DNA from: Pseudomonas sp. L5B5 | GTDB taxonomy: Bacteria; Pseudomonadota; Gammaproteobacteria; Pseudomonadales; Pseudomonadaceae | Direction of reading: 5' to 3' | DNA: 64,000 nucleotides | Assembly (NCBI RefSeq): GCF_020520285.1 | Contig: NZ_CP084742.1 | Span: 2,170,001-2,234,000, forward strand | Part shown: positions 42,510 through 51,377 of the stretch, piece after piece | Position numbering within the stretch: position 1 is the first letter of the stretch | Layout: every line of letters starts with the position of its first letter | Translations under genes and position numbers: made by a program | Notes under the pieces: model-generated | What the model saw: the letters and a program-made list of their open reading frames with translations, nothing else | The model's database searches: none | Told to the model about the DNA's origin: nothing

Positions 42510-43724
42510 ATGCCCCCCTGCACGGCCCCCGCCAACCGGATTGCCGGCCCGTTGTTCGGGCTGTTCTGCCTGGGCAGCTACCTGCTGTCCCTGTCCTATG
42601 GCTCGACCTTCCTCCTGTCACTGCTGATCAGCAGCCACGGCGGCAACGAACATGATGCAGGCCAGGTGATCAGCGCAGCGATGATCAGCACCTTCGTCGC
42701 CGTGATCGGCTCCGGACACCTCTCGGACTGGCTCGGTGCCGCCCGTTCAGTGGCCCTGTTCGGCAGCCTGCTGGTCGTGGCCAGCCTGGGCTTCGCCCTG
42801 ACGCCCGGGGTCGGTCCCGCCCTGCTGGGTTTCGGCCTGGTCCTGGGGTTGGGCTGGGGCGTGTTCTACACCTTGGGGCCAATCATCGTCGCCATGCTGG
42901 TGGAACCTGCACAGCGAGCCCGCTATTTTGCCCTGCTCTCGGGCAGCATGATGAGCGGCATTGGTTCGGGCCCGCTGCTCGGACGCCTGGCCAGTGCCCT
43001 GGATTACCCGCTGAGCAGTGCCTTTTTCATCGCTGCGGCAGCCAGCCTGCTGGGCGTGCTGATCTTCTGGCGCCTGGCCAGTCGCCTGCAACGTCACTCT
43101 CGCCCTCTGGGCACCACGGCCGCACGGATCAGCTGGGCGGACAGCGTTCGCGTGCTCAGGTCCAGGGCAGTGTTCCCGATCCTGATGGTGGGCCTGGGGG
43201 GCAGCGTATTTGCGGGTCTGTCGAGCTTCCAGACCAGCTACGGCCCCTCGCGAGGCGTCGATTATTCACTGTTTTTCATTGGATTCATGAGCGCCGCCAT
43301 CGCTAGCCGAATGCTGGTGGCCGGCCTGGTGGTCAAGCGCGATCCGTACCGGGCCGCCTGCCTGCTGTCGGGGCTGATGGTGGTGTCGGTCCTGCTGTTG
43401 CTGTTCGGCGTCGACGGCAATGCCAGCTATCTGCTGGCCGCCGTGGTGCTGGGTGTCGGCTACGGCTTGACCTATTCGGTGATCAACGGCCAGGCCGCCA
43501 ACGAGGCACCCACCGGCTGTACCTCCCAGGCACTGTTGCTGTTCAGCCTGTCCTACTTCATCGGGGTCTTCGGGTTTCCCTGGCTGGCGGGCAAGATCAT
43601 TGTCGAATCCGGCATCCAGGCGCTGCTGCTCACCGTCCTGGCGGTCGCCGTGCTGAACTGGCTGGTCAGCCTCGGGCGCCTTGGGTGGCGGCATCGCTAC
43701 CCGCCATTGGCCCAGAGCACCTGA
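42510..43724 (+). CDS. MFS transporter
   Basis: 404 residues with about 12 hydrophobic segments, the first at residues 12-35 (IAGPLFGLFCLGSYLLSLSYGSTFLLSLL). The loop between helices 2 and 3 (GHLSDWLGAARSVALFG) is a motif A variant. Between helices 6 and 7 is a charged loop (RLASRLQRHSRPLGTTAARISW). Efflux or uptake cannot be decided. No neighbouring regulator or enzyme suggests the substrate. Confidence 0.9.
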   Translation: MPPCTAPANRIAGPLFGLFCLGSYLLSLSYGSTFLLSLLISSHGGNEHDAGQVISAAMISTFVAVIGSGHLSDWLGAARSVALFGSLLVVASLGFALTPGVGPALLGFGLVLGLGWGVFYTLGPIIVAMLVEPAQRARYFALLSGSMMSGIGSGPLLGRLASALDYPLSSAFFIAAAASLLGVLIFWRLASRLQRHSRPLGTTAARISWADSVRVLRSRAVFPILMVGLGGSVFAGLSSFQTSYGPSRGVDYSLFFIGFMSAAIASRMLVAGLVVKRDPYRAACLLSGLMVVSVLLLLFGVDGNASYLLAAVVLGVGYGLTYSVINGQAANEAPTGCTSQALLLFSLSYFIGVFGFPWLAGKIIVESGIQALLLTVLAVAVLNWLVSLGRLGWRHRYPPLAQST

Positions 43725-43807
43725 CACCGTTCGTCGCTCACCCGGCACCAACGACATGCCCGGACAGACCAATATCAGGTAGCGACTCTAACGAATGGAG
43801 GCACACC

Positions 43808-44134
43808 ATGATCAAGGTCCAACTCACTGCCCTGGCCCTGGCCGGGCTACTGTCCGGCGTGGCGCTGGCAGGCTCCACCGGCCCCACCAATCCGGTGGAA
43901 GGCCCGAAATCCCCAGCCACCCAAGGCTCACCGAAGATCAACATCAACCCGCCAACCATGGATGAAGGTTCGTTGCCACCGGCCACCGGCACCGATCCAC
44001 GCATCCAGGGTAACGACAGTGGGCGCCAGGGCGGTGCCGGCACCCTGGATTCCACAACGCCGGACAATGGCAAGACCGGCACCGGCTCGAAGACCACCAC
44101 CGGCGGCTCGGGCTCCGAAGGCAGCAGCCAGTAA
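43808..44134 (+). CDS. Exported low-complexity Gly/Pro/Thr-rich protein
   Basis: 108 residues: signal peptide MIKVQLTALALAGLLSGVALA, then a disordered region rich in Pro, Gly, Ser and Thr (GPTNPVEGPKSPATQGSPKININPPTMDEG ... KTGTGSKTTTGGSGSEGSSQ). GGAGG lies 6 bases before the ATG at 43808. Periplasmic or secreted, function unknown. Confidence 0.75.
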   Translation: MIKVQLTALALAGLLSGVALAGSTGPTNPVEGPKSPATQGSPKININPPTMDEGSLPPATGTDPRIQGNDSGRQGGAGTLDSTTPDNGKTGTGSKTTTGGSGSEGSSQ

Positions 44135-44195
44135 CAGGTCATCCTTGCTTCAAGCCAACCCGTCCTGCTCGCCAGGACCCCAGAGGAGAGACGCC

Positions 44196-44576
44196 ATGAC
44201 TCGAGGAAGCAAAGCCAAGTACACCCCGGCACAGCGTCGCAAGGCAGCGGCCATCGAGGCCAGCTACGAAGAACGCGGCCTGCCCCCGGAACTCGCCGAA
44301 GCCCGGGCCTGGGCCACGGTCAACAAGCAGTCCGGCGGTGGCGAGCGGGCCGGTGGCTCCGGCAGGGACAAGAGCCCGGTGGACAAGGCCCGGGCCCGCA
44401 GCGATTCGGCACGCCGGGCAGCGGCGAGCCGCCAGGGCCACGCGCGCAACAGCAGCGCATCGCTGGCCACCCAGAGCAAGGACAGCCTGATGCAGGAGGC
44501 ACGCGTGAAGAACATTGCGGGGCGCTCGCGCATGCGCAAGCAAGAGCTGATCGAGGCCCTGCGCAAGGCGGGCTGA
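44196..44576 (+). CDS. Rho-N/SAP-like domain protein, basic
   Basis: 126 residues. The N-terminus (MTRGSKAKYTPAQRRKAAAIEASYEERGLPPELAEARAWATVNKQSGGG) resembles small pseudomonad proteins annotated as plasmid stabilization. The middle is basic and Ala/Ser/Arg-rich. The C-terminus (SLMQEARVKNIAGRSRMRKQELIEALRKAG) is a Rho termination factor N-terminal (SAP-like) helix pair that binds nucleic acid. AGAGGAGAG precedes the ATG at 44196. Likely a stress-associated DNA/RNA-binding protein; inference. Confidence 0.8.
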   Translation: MTRGSKAKYTPAQRRKAAAIEASYEERGLPPELAEARAWATVNKQSGGGERAGGSGRDKSPVDKARARSDSARRAAASRQGHARNSSASLATQSKDSLMQEARVKNIAGRSRMRKQELIEALRKAG

Positions 44577-44581
44577 AACGC

Positions 44582-45502
44582 TCAGCCAACCTCCAGCAGG
44601 GCATCCACTTCGGCGCTGCCGGGGGCCGTGGCCGGCCCTCGGCGGGTCACCGCCAGGGCCGCCGCGGCATTCGCCCGACGTGCTGCCGCCAGGGGGTCGA
44701 GACCTGCGGCGAGCGCGGCGATGAACACCCCGGCATGGGCGTCGCCGGCACCGTTGCTGTCCAGCACCTCGACTGCAAACCCGGGAACCAGGACCTGCCG
44801 TCCCTGCTGTCCTACCCAGCACCCCCGGGGGCCATCGCGCAGCACCACCAGGGCATCGGGTGCCAAGCGCACGGCCAGTTGCTCCAGGGCCGCGGCAATG
44901 TGTTCGCAGCCGGTAAACTGCAACGCCTCCACACGGTTGCTGCTCCAGATATCCACCCGGGGCAGCAAGGTCGCCAGCAACGCTGGTTCCACCGAAGCCA
45001 GTAGCGGCCCCGGGTCGAACATCAGCGGCAACATGGCCGGCAGGTCCAGCAACCAGTCGAGCAGGGCCCGCGCCTTGCTCGCCTGCAAGAGGCTGTAGCC
45101 GCTGACATAGACGAAATCCTCGGCGGTAACCCTGACCTGCGCCAGGTCCTGGGCCGACAGCTCGCCCTCGGCACCGATATGGGAAATGAAGGTGCGTTCG
45201 CCACTGGCATCGGTCAGCACCACGCACAACCCGGTATCGGCACCCGGGCTGCAAGGCAGGCTCATCTGAATGCCTTCGGCCTGCATCGCCTCGCGTGCCA
45301 GGTCACCGAAACGCCCCTGGCCGTGGCGCCCCAGGTACACCACCGACAGACCGTTACGCGCCGCCGCAGCCATGACGTTGAAACCACCCCCGGCGTCAAA
45401 ATGCGCCGACTCGGCAAGCACTTCTCCCCCCGGTATCGGCAGACACTCCACGGGCATCACCAGATCGACAATGACCTGTCCGCTATGCAGCAACCTAGGC
45501 AT
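44582..45502 (-). CDS. PfkB-family carbohydrate (probably nucleoside) kinase
   Basis: 306 residues starting MPRLLHSGQVIVDLVMPVECLPIPGGEVLAESAHFDAGGGFNVMAAAARNG. The substrate end GGGFNVMAAAARNG and the ATP/anion hole VLDSNGAGDAHAGVFIAAL are diagnostic of the ribokinase/PfkB family. The start overlaps the 3' end of the permease gene by 8 bases. In E. coli the yegV kinase occupies the equivalent place. Nucleoside or sugar phosphorylation is likely; substrate unproven. Confidence 0.9.
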   Translation of the reverse strand: MPRLLHSGQVIVDLVMPVECLPIPGGEVLAESAHFDAGGGFNVMAAAARNGLSVVYLGRHGQGRFGDLAREAMQAEGIQMSLPCSPGADTGLCVVLTDASGERTFISHIGAEGELSAQDLAQVRVTAEDFVYVSGYSLLQASKARALLDWLLDLPAMLPLMFDPGPLLASVEPALLATLLPRVDIWSSNRVEALQFTGCEHIAAALEQLAVRLAPDALVVLRDGPRGCWVGQQGRQVLVPGFAVEVLDSNGAGDAHAGVFIAALAAGLDPLAAARRANAAAALAVTRRGPATAPGSAEVDALLEVG

Positions 45503-46961
45503 TGGCCTTCTCGACAAAACCTGCGCGCCGATCCCGGGCACCACCTAGCAGGCCATACCCGCCGCCCGCCACCAGGAACGTGACAATCCAGCCCAGGCCA
45601 TTCTGGCCCAGCCAGGAATCGGCCAGCGGCCCGGCGAACCACACATCCTCGGCCGTGGTACCGATGCTGGTGAAGGAGAAGCCCAGGACAATGGCCAGCA
45701 GCCAGGCGCCGAACGCCCGCCACTCGATGCCGCCCTGGTACCAGTAGGCGCTGGCGGGGCTGACATCCAGCAGGTCGGCCGCGCTGTAGCAGTGACGGTG
45801 GATGAGGTCCACCACGAAGATTCCGACCCAGGCGGTGATGGGCACCGCCAACAGGGAGATGAAGCTGATGAAGGGGCCGTAGAAGCTGTCGGCAATCAGC
45901 ATGAAGTAGATCGAGCCGACGAAGATCGCCACGATGTCCACCAGCACCGCATAGACCCGCTTGACCTTGAGCCCCAGGGTCAGCGCAGTAAGACCGGCGG
46001 AATACACCGACAGGTTGTTGGACAGCAGCAGCCCGCCAAAGGCCGCCACCAGGTACGGCACCACCATCCAGGTCGGCAGCATGTCGCGGATGGCAATGAT
46101 CGGATCCACCGCCGAGGCCAGGTGATCGTTGCCCACCGACAACAGCCCGCCCAGGGTGATCAGCAGCACCAGGGGTATACCAGCGCCGAAGGCCGCCGAG
46201 GCCACCAGGCGGCCGGCACTGACCGAGCGCTGCTGGTAGCGCGACATGTCGGCCCCGGAACTGGCCCAGCCAATGCCCGTACCCGCGGCCATGGTGCCAA
46301 TGCCGATCAGTACGGCACTCAATGGCGCAGGGGCGGCACTGAACACCGCCGTCCAGTCGATGGTGGCGCAGAGAAAACCGCCCACCAGCACGTTCAGCGC
46401 GCCGAAGCCGTAGGTCGCCCACTTCTGGATCAGCAGCAAGGTCGCATGGCCCAGGCCCGAAACGCTCAAGGTCAGCAGCACGAAGATGGCAATGAACAAC
46501 AGCGTCAGCAGCGGGGCATCCTTGGCCGAGGCCGGGGTCTGGAACAGGATCGAACTCAGGGACAACAGGACGAAGGCTGCCGTGGTGGTGTTGACCGTCT
46601 CCCAGCCTACCCGGGACAGCATCGATACCAGGGTCGGGCCGATGTTGCCACGCACCCCGAAGATCGCCCGGGACAGGGTCAGGCTGGGAGCCCGCCCACG
46701 TCGGCCAGCCACCGAGATCAGGCCGACCACCGCGAACGAGCCTACCGAGCCGAGGATCGCCACCAGCAGTACCTGCCAGATCGACAGGCCGCGAAAGGCC
46801 ACCAGCGTCGCCCCGAGCGGCAGGCCGAGAATGCTGATGTTGGCTGCGAACCAGACCCAGAACAGCTGCAGCGGGTGGCCGTTGCACTCTGCCTCGGGAA
46901 CCGGCTCGATACCACGTGTCTCCAGTTGCCCGGCGCCCTGCCCGGCTGTCGATGAACCCAT
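45495..46961 (-). CDS. NCS1-family purine/cytosine permease
   Basis: 488 residues with about 12 membrane helices. The N-terminal segment (HPLQLFWVWFAANISILGLPLGATLVAFRGLSIWQVLLVAILGS) and GRRGRAPSLTLSRAIFGVRGN are typical of the NCS1 nucleobase transporters (codB/pucI group). The ATG at 46961 (MGSSTAGQG) leaves a short cytoplasmic tail. Sits between the ADP-ribosylglycohydrolase and the kinase genes in one operon. Confidence 0.9.
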   Translation of the reverse strand: MGSSTAGQGAGQLETRGIEPVPEAECNGHPLQLFWVWFAANISILGLPLGATLVAFRGLSIWQVLLVAILGSVGSFAVVGLISVAGRRGRAPSLTLSRAIFGVRGNIGPTLVSMLSRVGWETVNTTTAAFVLLSLSSILFQTPASAKDAPLLTLLFIAIFVLLTLSVSGLGHATLLLIQKWATYGFGALNVLVGGFLCATIDWTAVFSAAPAPLSAVLIGIGTMAAGTGIGWASSGADMSRYQQRSVSAGRLVASAAFGAGIPLVLLITLGGLLSVGNDHLASAVDPIIAIRDMLPTWMVVPYLVAAFGGLLLSNNLSVYSAGLTALTLGLKVKRVYAVLVDIVAIFVGSIYFMLIADSFYGPFISFISLLAVPITAWVGIFVVDLIHRHCYSAADLLDVSPASAYWYQGGIEWRAFGAWLLAIVLGFSFTSIGTTAEDVWFAGPLADSWLGQNGLGWIVTFLVAGGGYGLLGGARDRRAGFVEKANA

Positions 46962-47123
46962 GAGTAACGCTCCTGGTGCCGTTGTTATGGTTGCAGGCAA
47001 TTTCGGAAGTCGTTGAACGTCCCGGCATTCCCGGCCGTATCCGACACGGCCACCGATGAGCAGCCGTCGGGCTTTCCCTAGCGATCGGCAGCTTGCCGAC
47101 GGTATTGCAGCGACCGGTGCGAC

Positions 47124-48122
47124 TCAGCGCAGGGCCAGCAGTTGTTCTACCAGAGGCTGCAGGTCCAGCTTGTTGACCTGCCGCACCCGAGCGATGAGTT
47201 CGGCAGGCCAGCTCTCCAGGCCCAGGCAGGCCCCGAGCATGGCGCCCAGGATCGCGGCGATGGTGTCGGTATCTCCACCCAGGCTGGCGGCCATGCACAG
47301 GGCTTCGAAGGCTTCCAGGCGGCCCAGCGCTACCTGGCCGGCCAGGGCGAAACTGGCCACTACCGACTCCTGGGAAGCCACCGAGGTGCCAACCAGTTCA
47401 TACAGGGTCCGGGCGAACCCTGCCTTGTCGCCAGCCACGCCCAGGGTCGCGGCCCATTGCAGGCGGGCGGCGATGTTCGCTCCGGCGACCCAGTGCCCGT
47501 GCGCCTCGGCCTGGCAGGCGATCTCCCTGCCGAGCGCCAGCGCCTCGCCCAGGGCCGTGCCGTTGATCCCGGCAGAAACCACTGCCGCCACCGCTGCGGC
47601 ACTGGCAATGCCCAGGCTGGTGTTGTGGGTAACCTGGCAGGCCTGGACCACGGCCTGGACGAATGCCTCGGGCACCGCCACGTCGCTGGCGATGCCGACC
47701 GGGGTGATGCGCATGGCGGCGCCATTGGTCGTGCCGTAACGCCCCGCCTCCTCCACCGAGTGGCCGGCAAGGATCATCTCGATGGCGTGCTTGGTGGAGG
47801 GGCCAAGCAGGTCCTGGGAACCCTTGGCCTGCATCGCCGCTTCCCATTCGATCAAGCCCTGGGCCAACTCCTGCGCAGCGATCCGGCCCTGGCCGCGTAC
47901 CAGCAGGCGCCCTACCAGGACCGCCTGCTCGGTGTCATCGGTGATCGATCCTTTGGGCATGTTGGCGGCGATCGGCTGGTCCGGGCCAGCATCTTCCAGG
48001 GTGCGGATCGTCCCGAAGCGCTGCTGGACCTGTTCGCGGCTCAGGGATTGGGTGGGCATGCCCAGGGCATCGCCCAGGGCCAGTCCGTAGAACGCTCCCA
48101 GTGCCCGCTGCAGCGGACTCAC
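47124..48122 (-). CDS. ADP-ribosylglycohydrolase family protein
   Basis: 332 residues. GLALGDALGMPTQSL at the N-terminus, Mg-binding GSITDDTEQAVLVGRLL (about residues 58-75), NGAAMRITPVG and the C-terminal AASLGGDTDTIAAILGAMLGACLG. The family removes ADP-ribose from proteins or splits N-glycosidic bonds in small molecules. In this operon (permease and kinase beside it) a nucleoside-type substrate is more likely than protein; inference. Overlaps the GntR gene by 4 bases. Confidence 0.92.
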   Translation of the reverse strand: MSPLQRALGAFYGLALGDALGMPTQSLSREQVQQRFGTIRTLEDAGPDQPIAANMPKGSITDDTEQAVLVGRLLVRGQGRIAAQELAQGLIEWEAAMQAKGSQDLLGPSTKHAIEMILAGHSVEEAGRYGTTNGAAMRITPVGIASDVAVPEAFVQAVVQACQVTHNTSLGIASAAAVAAVVSAGINGTALGEALALGREIACQAEAHGHWVAGANIAARLQWAATLGVAGDKAGFARTLYELVGTSVASQESVVASFALAGQVALGRLEAFEALCMAASLGGDTDTIAAILGAMLGACLGLESWPAELIARVRQVNKLDLQPLVEQLLALR

Positions 48123-48832
48123 TGAGACTCCCCGAATTGTAGGTGCATGCGAAAATGCTGCGGATCCAGCAGGCTCTCGACCTGTTCCATGAAACGCCCC
48201 TGGCGGTCATAGGTCGTGCGCAGGGCCTTGAGGAACACTTCGCCGGTGGCGCGCCCCAGCAGCTGGGCATCCTCGGCGCTCAACGGCTCGGCACCGATCC
48301 ACTGGTCGCCACGCTCGCCGATGTAGCCATAGGCAGCCAGGGTAATGGTCAGGGAATCATCGATCAGGCCGACCCGGGGCAGGCCTTCCAGCCCACCGGA
48401 TGCAGGAATGAGCGAACGTTCGAGGGACAGGACCCGGCCATCGGTGCTGCGTCGGCGGCGGTCCAGGGCGATGAACTGCTCGGTGCCCAGGCGATGCTTG
48501 AGGTCCGGGCGGCAGATTGGCTCCAGGCGCAGCACCTCGGTATTGATCAGCGCCCCGCTGTCGGCCAGCGCCTGGGCCCAGCCATGGTTCTGGTCCAGGG
48601 CGACACCGTCGAAGGTGACGATGGAGCCGACCCCGCTTTGCGTGGCGATGTAGTTGCGGCGCTTGAGCTCGGCCAGGGCCTCGCGCAAGGTGCCACGGCT
48701 GACACCGAATTCCTCGGCCAGGCGATGCTCGCCCGGGAGTTGAGAGCCGTCTTCCATCAGACCGCTCTCAATGCGCCGGATCAGTTCGTCGACCACTCTT
48801 TTTTTCTTATCGAATCGGACATGTTTGATCAT
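48119..48832 (-). CDS. GntR-family (HutC/UTRA) regulator of the nucleoside-type operon
   Basis: 237 residues. Winged helix RVVDELIRRIESGLMEDGSQLPGEHRLAEEFGVSRGTLREALAELKRRNYIATQSGVGSIV, then a UTRA effector domain (LEPICRPDLKHRLGTEQFIALDRRRRSTDGRVLSLERSLIP). First gene of the operon, ATGA overlap with the glycohydrolase. A palindrome spans its start codon, pointing to autoregulation. Confidence 0.91.
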   Translation of the reverse strand: MIKHVRFDKKKRVVDELIRRIESGLMEDGSQLPGEHRLAEEFGVSRGTLREALAELKRRNYIATQSGVGSIVTFDGVALDQNHGWAQALADSGALINTEVLRLEPICRPDLKHRLGTEQFIALDRRRRSTDGRVLSLERSLIPASGGLEGLPRVGLIDDSLTITLAAYGYIGERGDQWIGAEPLSAEDAQLLGRATGEVFLKALRTTYDRQGRFMEQVESLLDPQHFRMHLQFGESQ

Positions 48833-48837
48833 GTCCG
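48816..48837 (-). promoter_or_regulatory. Putative operator overlapping the GntR start codon
   Basis: CGGACATG (48816-48823), six bases, CATGTCCG (48830-48837): perfect 8-bp inverted repeat. The ATG of the regulator (48832-48830) lies within the right arm on the minus strand. Its place and symmetry fit autorepression by the GntR/UTRA protein. Confidence 0.65.
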
Positions 48838-48983
48838 GCTTGATACATGAAACGTCGAAGGGAGAGCAAGAAATATATTCTTACAACAGTTTGAGGCACT
48901 AACCGAGTGGCGCACCAACGCTTGCTACACAAGGGCCGGGCCGGCCAGAACAGCTGGAAAACCCGGACAGCTCGTCAAAAAGT

Positions 48984-49547
48984 CTAAGGCTCCAGGCCAA
49001 TGGGGAAAAACACCCCAGCGCTCCATACCCCGAGCCAGCGCTGACCATCAATGTCATGGGGCTGCGCCAAGTCCACCAGTTGGTAGAAGACATTGCGGTG
49101 GATCAGCGCTTCGAGATTGTGTCGAACCCCGATATACGGCGCCGGTTCCTGGGTCCGCGGGTCGATGACCACCCGCAGGGGGCGCTCACTGTCGGCACAC
49201 ACCAGTTCATCGACATTGGTGGTAAAACGCAGCACCTGCTCTTCGCCCTGGCCTTGCACCTCCAGGGTCACGGCGACAAAAGGCGCATCATCGACCTTGA
49301 TTCCCACCTTCTCCACCGGCGTGACGAGGAAATAGTCGTCGCCATCGCGGCGGATGATGGTGGAGAACAGCTTGACCATCGGTTTGCGGCCGATGGGTGT
49401 GCCCAGGTAGTACCAGGTGCCGTCGCGGGCGATCCGCATGTCGATATCGCCGCAGAAATCGGGGTTCCACGAATGAACCGGCGGCAGGCCTTTTTCAGCC
49501 TTGGGAATTTGCGCCAACAGGTCATTGGCCTTGCCTGGACCACTCAT
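48984..49547 (-). CDS. DUF1285 domain protein
   Basis: 187 residues: [78 protein letters not shown] and [54 protein letters not shown]. This is the conserved DUF1285 fold, widespread in pseudomonads, of unknown function. It lies 21 bases downstream of the DUF4823 lipoprotein gene. Confidence 0.9.
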   Translation of the reverse strand: MSGPGKANDLLAQIPKAEKGLPPVHSWNPDFCGDIDMRIARDGTWYYLGTPIGRKPMVKLFSTIIRRDGDDYFLVTPVEKVGIKVDDAPFVAVTLEVQGQGEEQVLRFTTNVDELVCADSERPLRVVIDPRTQEPAPYIGVRHNLEALIHRNVFYQLVDLAQPHDIDGQRWLGVWSAGVFFPIGLEP

Positions 49548-49568
49548 GCCACCCTCCTTGTCAATGAT

Positions 49569-50171
49569 TCAGTCACTCAGGCCCAACAGGCCACGCGCGT
49601 ACTGCCGCAGGGGCGGGCCGAGCAAGTCTTGGGGCTTGTTGTCGTGAAACGTCAGTAAACCGCCACGACTGCGAATCCGTGCCGAGTCGATCAGGTATTG
49701 CGTACTGGTTTCGATCAGCATGATCTGGATGGTGCTGGTGTCGACGCCCAGGCGGTCCACCGCCTCCTGGTCGAACCACTCATCGGAGTTGCCGATACGG
49801 TCGTCGGCTCGAGCGAACCGTGCATAAAGCAGATAGTGCGCACCCTGGCTGCGAGCTTCGGTCATGGCTTCGTTGAGGCCTTGTGGAGCACGCGCCCGGC
49901 GGACCATGGGGAAATACTCGACGAAACCGTTGAAGGCTTCCTCGGCTACCACGTTGGGCCTGGGGTAGGCATCACCCGGCGGAACGAAATGCCCCTGGGC
50001 AATAAAAATGTACGAATCGGGCTGAATGCGGAACGAGCTGGTGCGACGGGTATCGCTGTGATCGAGCACTCCCGCATCGCTCAGGTGGTAGCGCACCCCT
50101 TCGCCCATATCACTGACATTCATGCAGCCGCCGAGTGCCAAAAAGGCCAGCAGCAAAACCAGGCTACGCAT
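49569..50171 (-). CDS. DUF4823 lipoprotein
   Basis: 200 residues: MRSLVLLLAFLALGGCMNVSD with lipobox LGGC (Cys16), then YHLSDAGVLDHSDTRRTSSFRIQPDSYIFIAQGHFVPPGDAYPR and AMTEARSQGAHYLLYARFARADDRIG. GGAGGGTAGG immediately precedes the ATG. Outer-membrane lipoprotein, function unknown. Confidence 0.85.
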   Translation of the reverse strand: MRSLVLLLAFLALGGCMNVSDMGEGVRYHLSDAGVLDHSDTRRTSSFRIQPDSYIFIAQGHFVPPGDAYPRPNVVAEEAFNGFVEYFPMVRRARAPQGLNEAMTEARSQGAHYLLYARFARADDRIGNSDEWFDQEAVDRLGVDTSTIQIMLIETSTQYLIDSARIRSRGGLLTFHDNKPQDLLGPPLRQYARGLLGLSD

Positions 50172-50271
50172 CCTACCCTCCAAAATCCGGTGACAGAAAA
50201 CCGGCGAATGGCCACGAGATGCAGCTTCCGCGCCAGCTCCGCCCCTTGAGGGCATCCGTCTAGAGAGAGGA

Positions 50272-51240
50272 TCAGCCACCGATGATCTTCATGACCGTGG
50301 CGCCCCCGGAGAAGGCCACATCCTGCTTGTCGCCCAGGGCCTTGACCAACAACCGCTGCAGGGCCGGCAGGGCCTGGTGACGCGGTTTATCCAGCAGGTC
50401 GCCAACATAGTGGCGATTGCTCGAGGACAGGCAGCCATGCAACCAGCCGGTGGACGACAGGCGCAGGCGCGAGCAAGTCCGGCAGAACGGCACGCTTTCG
50501 TTGGCGATCACCCCAAAGTGACCGAGGCCGGGAATTTCATAGCGCACGGCGGTGGCATCCACCGGTGCATCGGCCTGGAGGTATTCGTAGCGCTGGCCGA
50601 TCAGGTCCAGCAGCTGCTGCAGGCTGACAAACTGCTGCAGGAAGGCATTGCTGTCGCTGGCCAGATGCCCCATGCGCATCAACTCGATGAAGCGCAACTC
50701 GTAACCCTGCTCCAGGCAATAATCGAGCAACGGCATGACCTGGTCCAGGTTCTGCCCACGCAGCGGCACCATGTTGACCTTGATCCTCAGCCCCGCCGCT
50801 CGCGCCTGGCGCATGCCATCGAGCACCGTGGCCAGGTCGCCGCCACGGGCAATGCCGCGAAAGGCCGCGGCATCCAGGGTATCGAGGGAAACGTTGATCC
50901 GCCGGATCCCGGCGTCCAACAACAGCGGCAGCTTGCGGGCCAGTAACTGGCCGTTGGTGGTCAGGCTGATGTCCGCCAGGCCCATGCGACCCACAGCCCC
51001 CATGAACGCAGCAAGCTTTGGACTGACCAGCGGTTCGCCACCCGTGATGCGCAGGCGCTCGATACCGGCGGCCTCGATCAGGTAGGCCACGCCGCGGGCC
51101 ATCGCCTCAGCCGACAACTCGTCCTGGGCAGCCACCAGTCGCTTGCCATTGGGCACGCAATAGGTACAGGCGTAATTGCAGGCTGACGTCAGACTGATCC
51201 GCAAGTTGCGAAAGCGCCTGCCTTGACGATCAACGATCAT
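50272..51240 (-). CDS. moaA: GTP 3',8-cyclase MoaA
   Basis: First step of molybdenum cofactor synthesis. 322 residues. Radical-SAM cysteines 21, 25 and 28 (CNYACTYC), the SAM-binding ITGGEPLV, a second [4Fe-4S] site at Cys253, 256 and 270 (CRTC...HGC), and the C-terminal double Gly (MKIIGG) needed for activity. The ATG at 51240 (MIVDRQGRRF) has GGAGT 5 bases upstream; an in-frame ATG 15 bases upstream lacks one. No other moa genes are in the window; Pseudomonas often carries more than one moaA. Confidence 0.94.
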   Translation of the reverse strand: MIVDRQGRRFRNLRISLTSACNYACTYCVPNGKRLVAAQDELSAEAMARGVAYLIEAAGIERLRITGGEPLVSPKLAAFMGAVGRMGLADISLTTNGQLLARKLPLLLDAGIRRINVSLDTLDAAAFRGIARGGDLATVLDGMRQARAAGLRIKVNMVPLRGQNLDQVMPLLDYCLEQGYELRFIELMRMGHLASDSNAFLQQFVSLQQLLDLIGQRYEYLQADAPVDATAVRYEIPGLGHFGVIANESVPFCRTCSRLRLSSTGWLHGCLSSSNRHYVGDLLDKPRHQALPALQRLLVKALGDKQDVAFSGGATVMKIIGG

Positions 51241-51377
51241 GGGTGACTCCGACATAGGAAGGGAGAGGCGCGCAGAACCTGACTCAAAAATCAGGTTTTT
51301 ACAAGTCCCATGCCTGAGTATATTCCGCGGGCACTGCGCCATACAGGCCCCTGATGGAGCAATCCCGCGGCGCTGGG

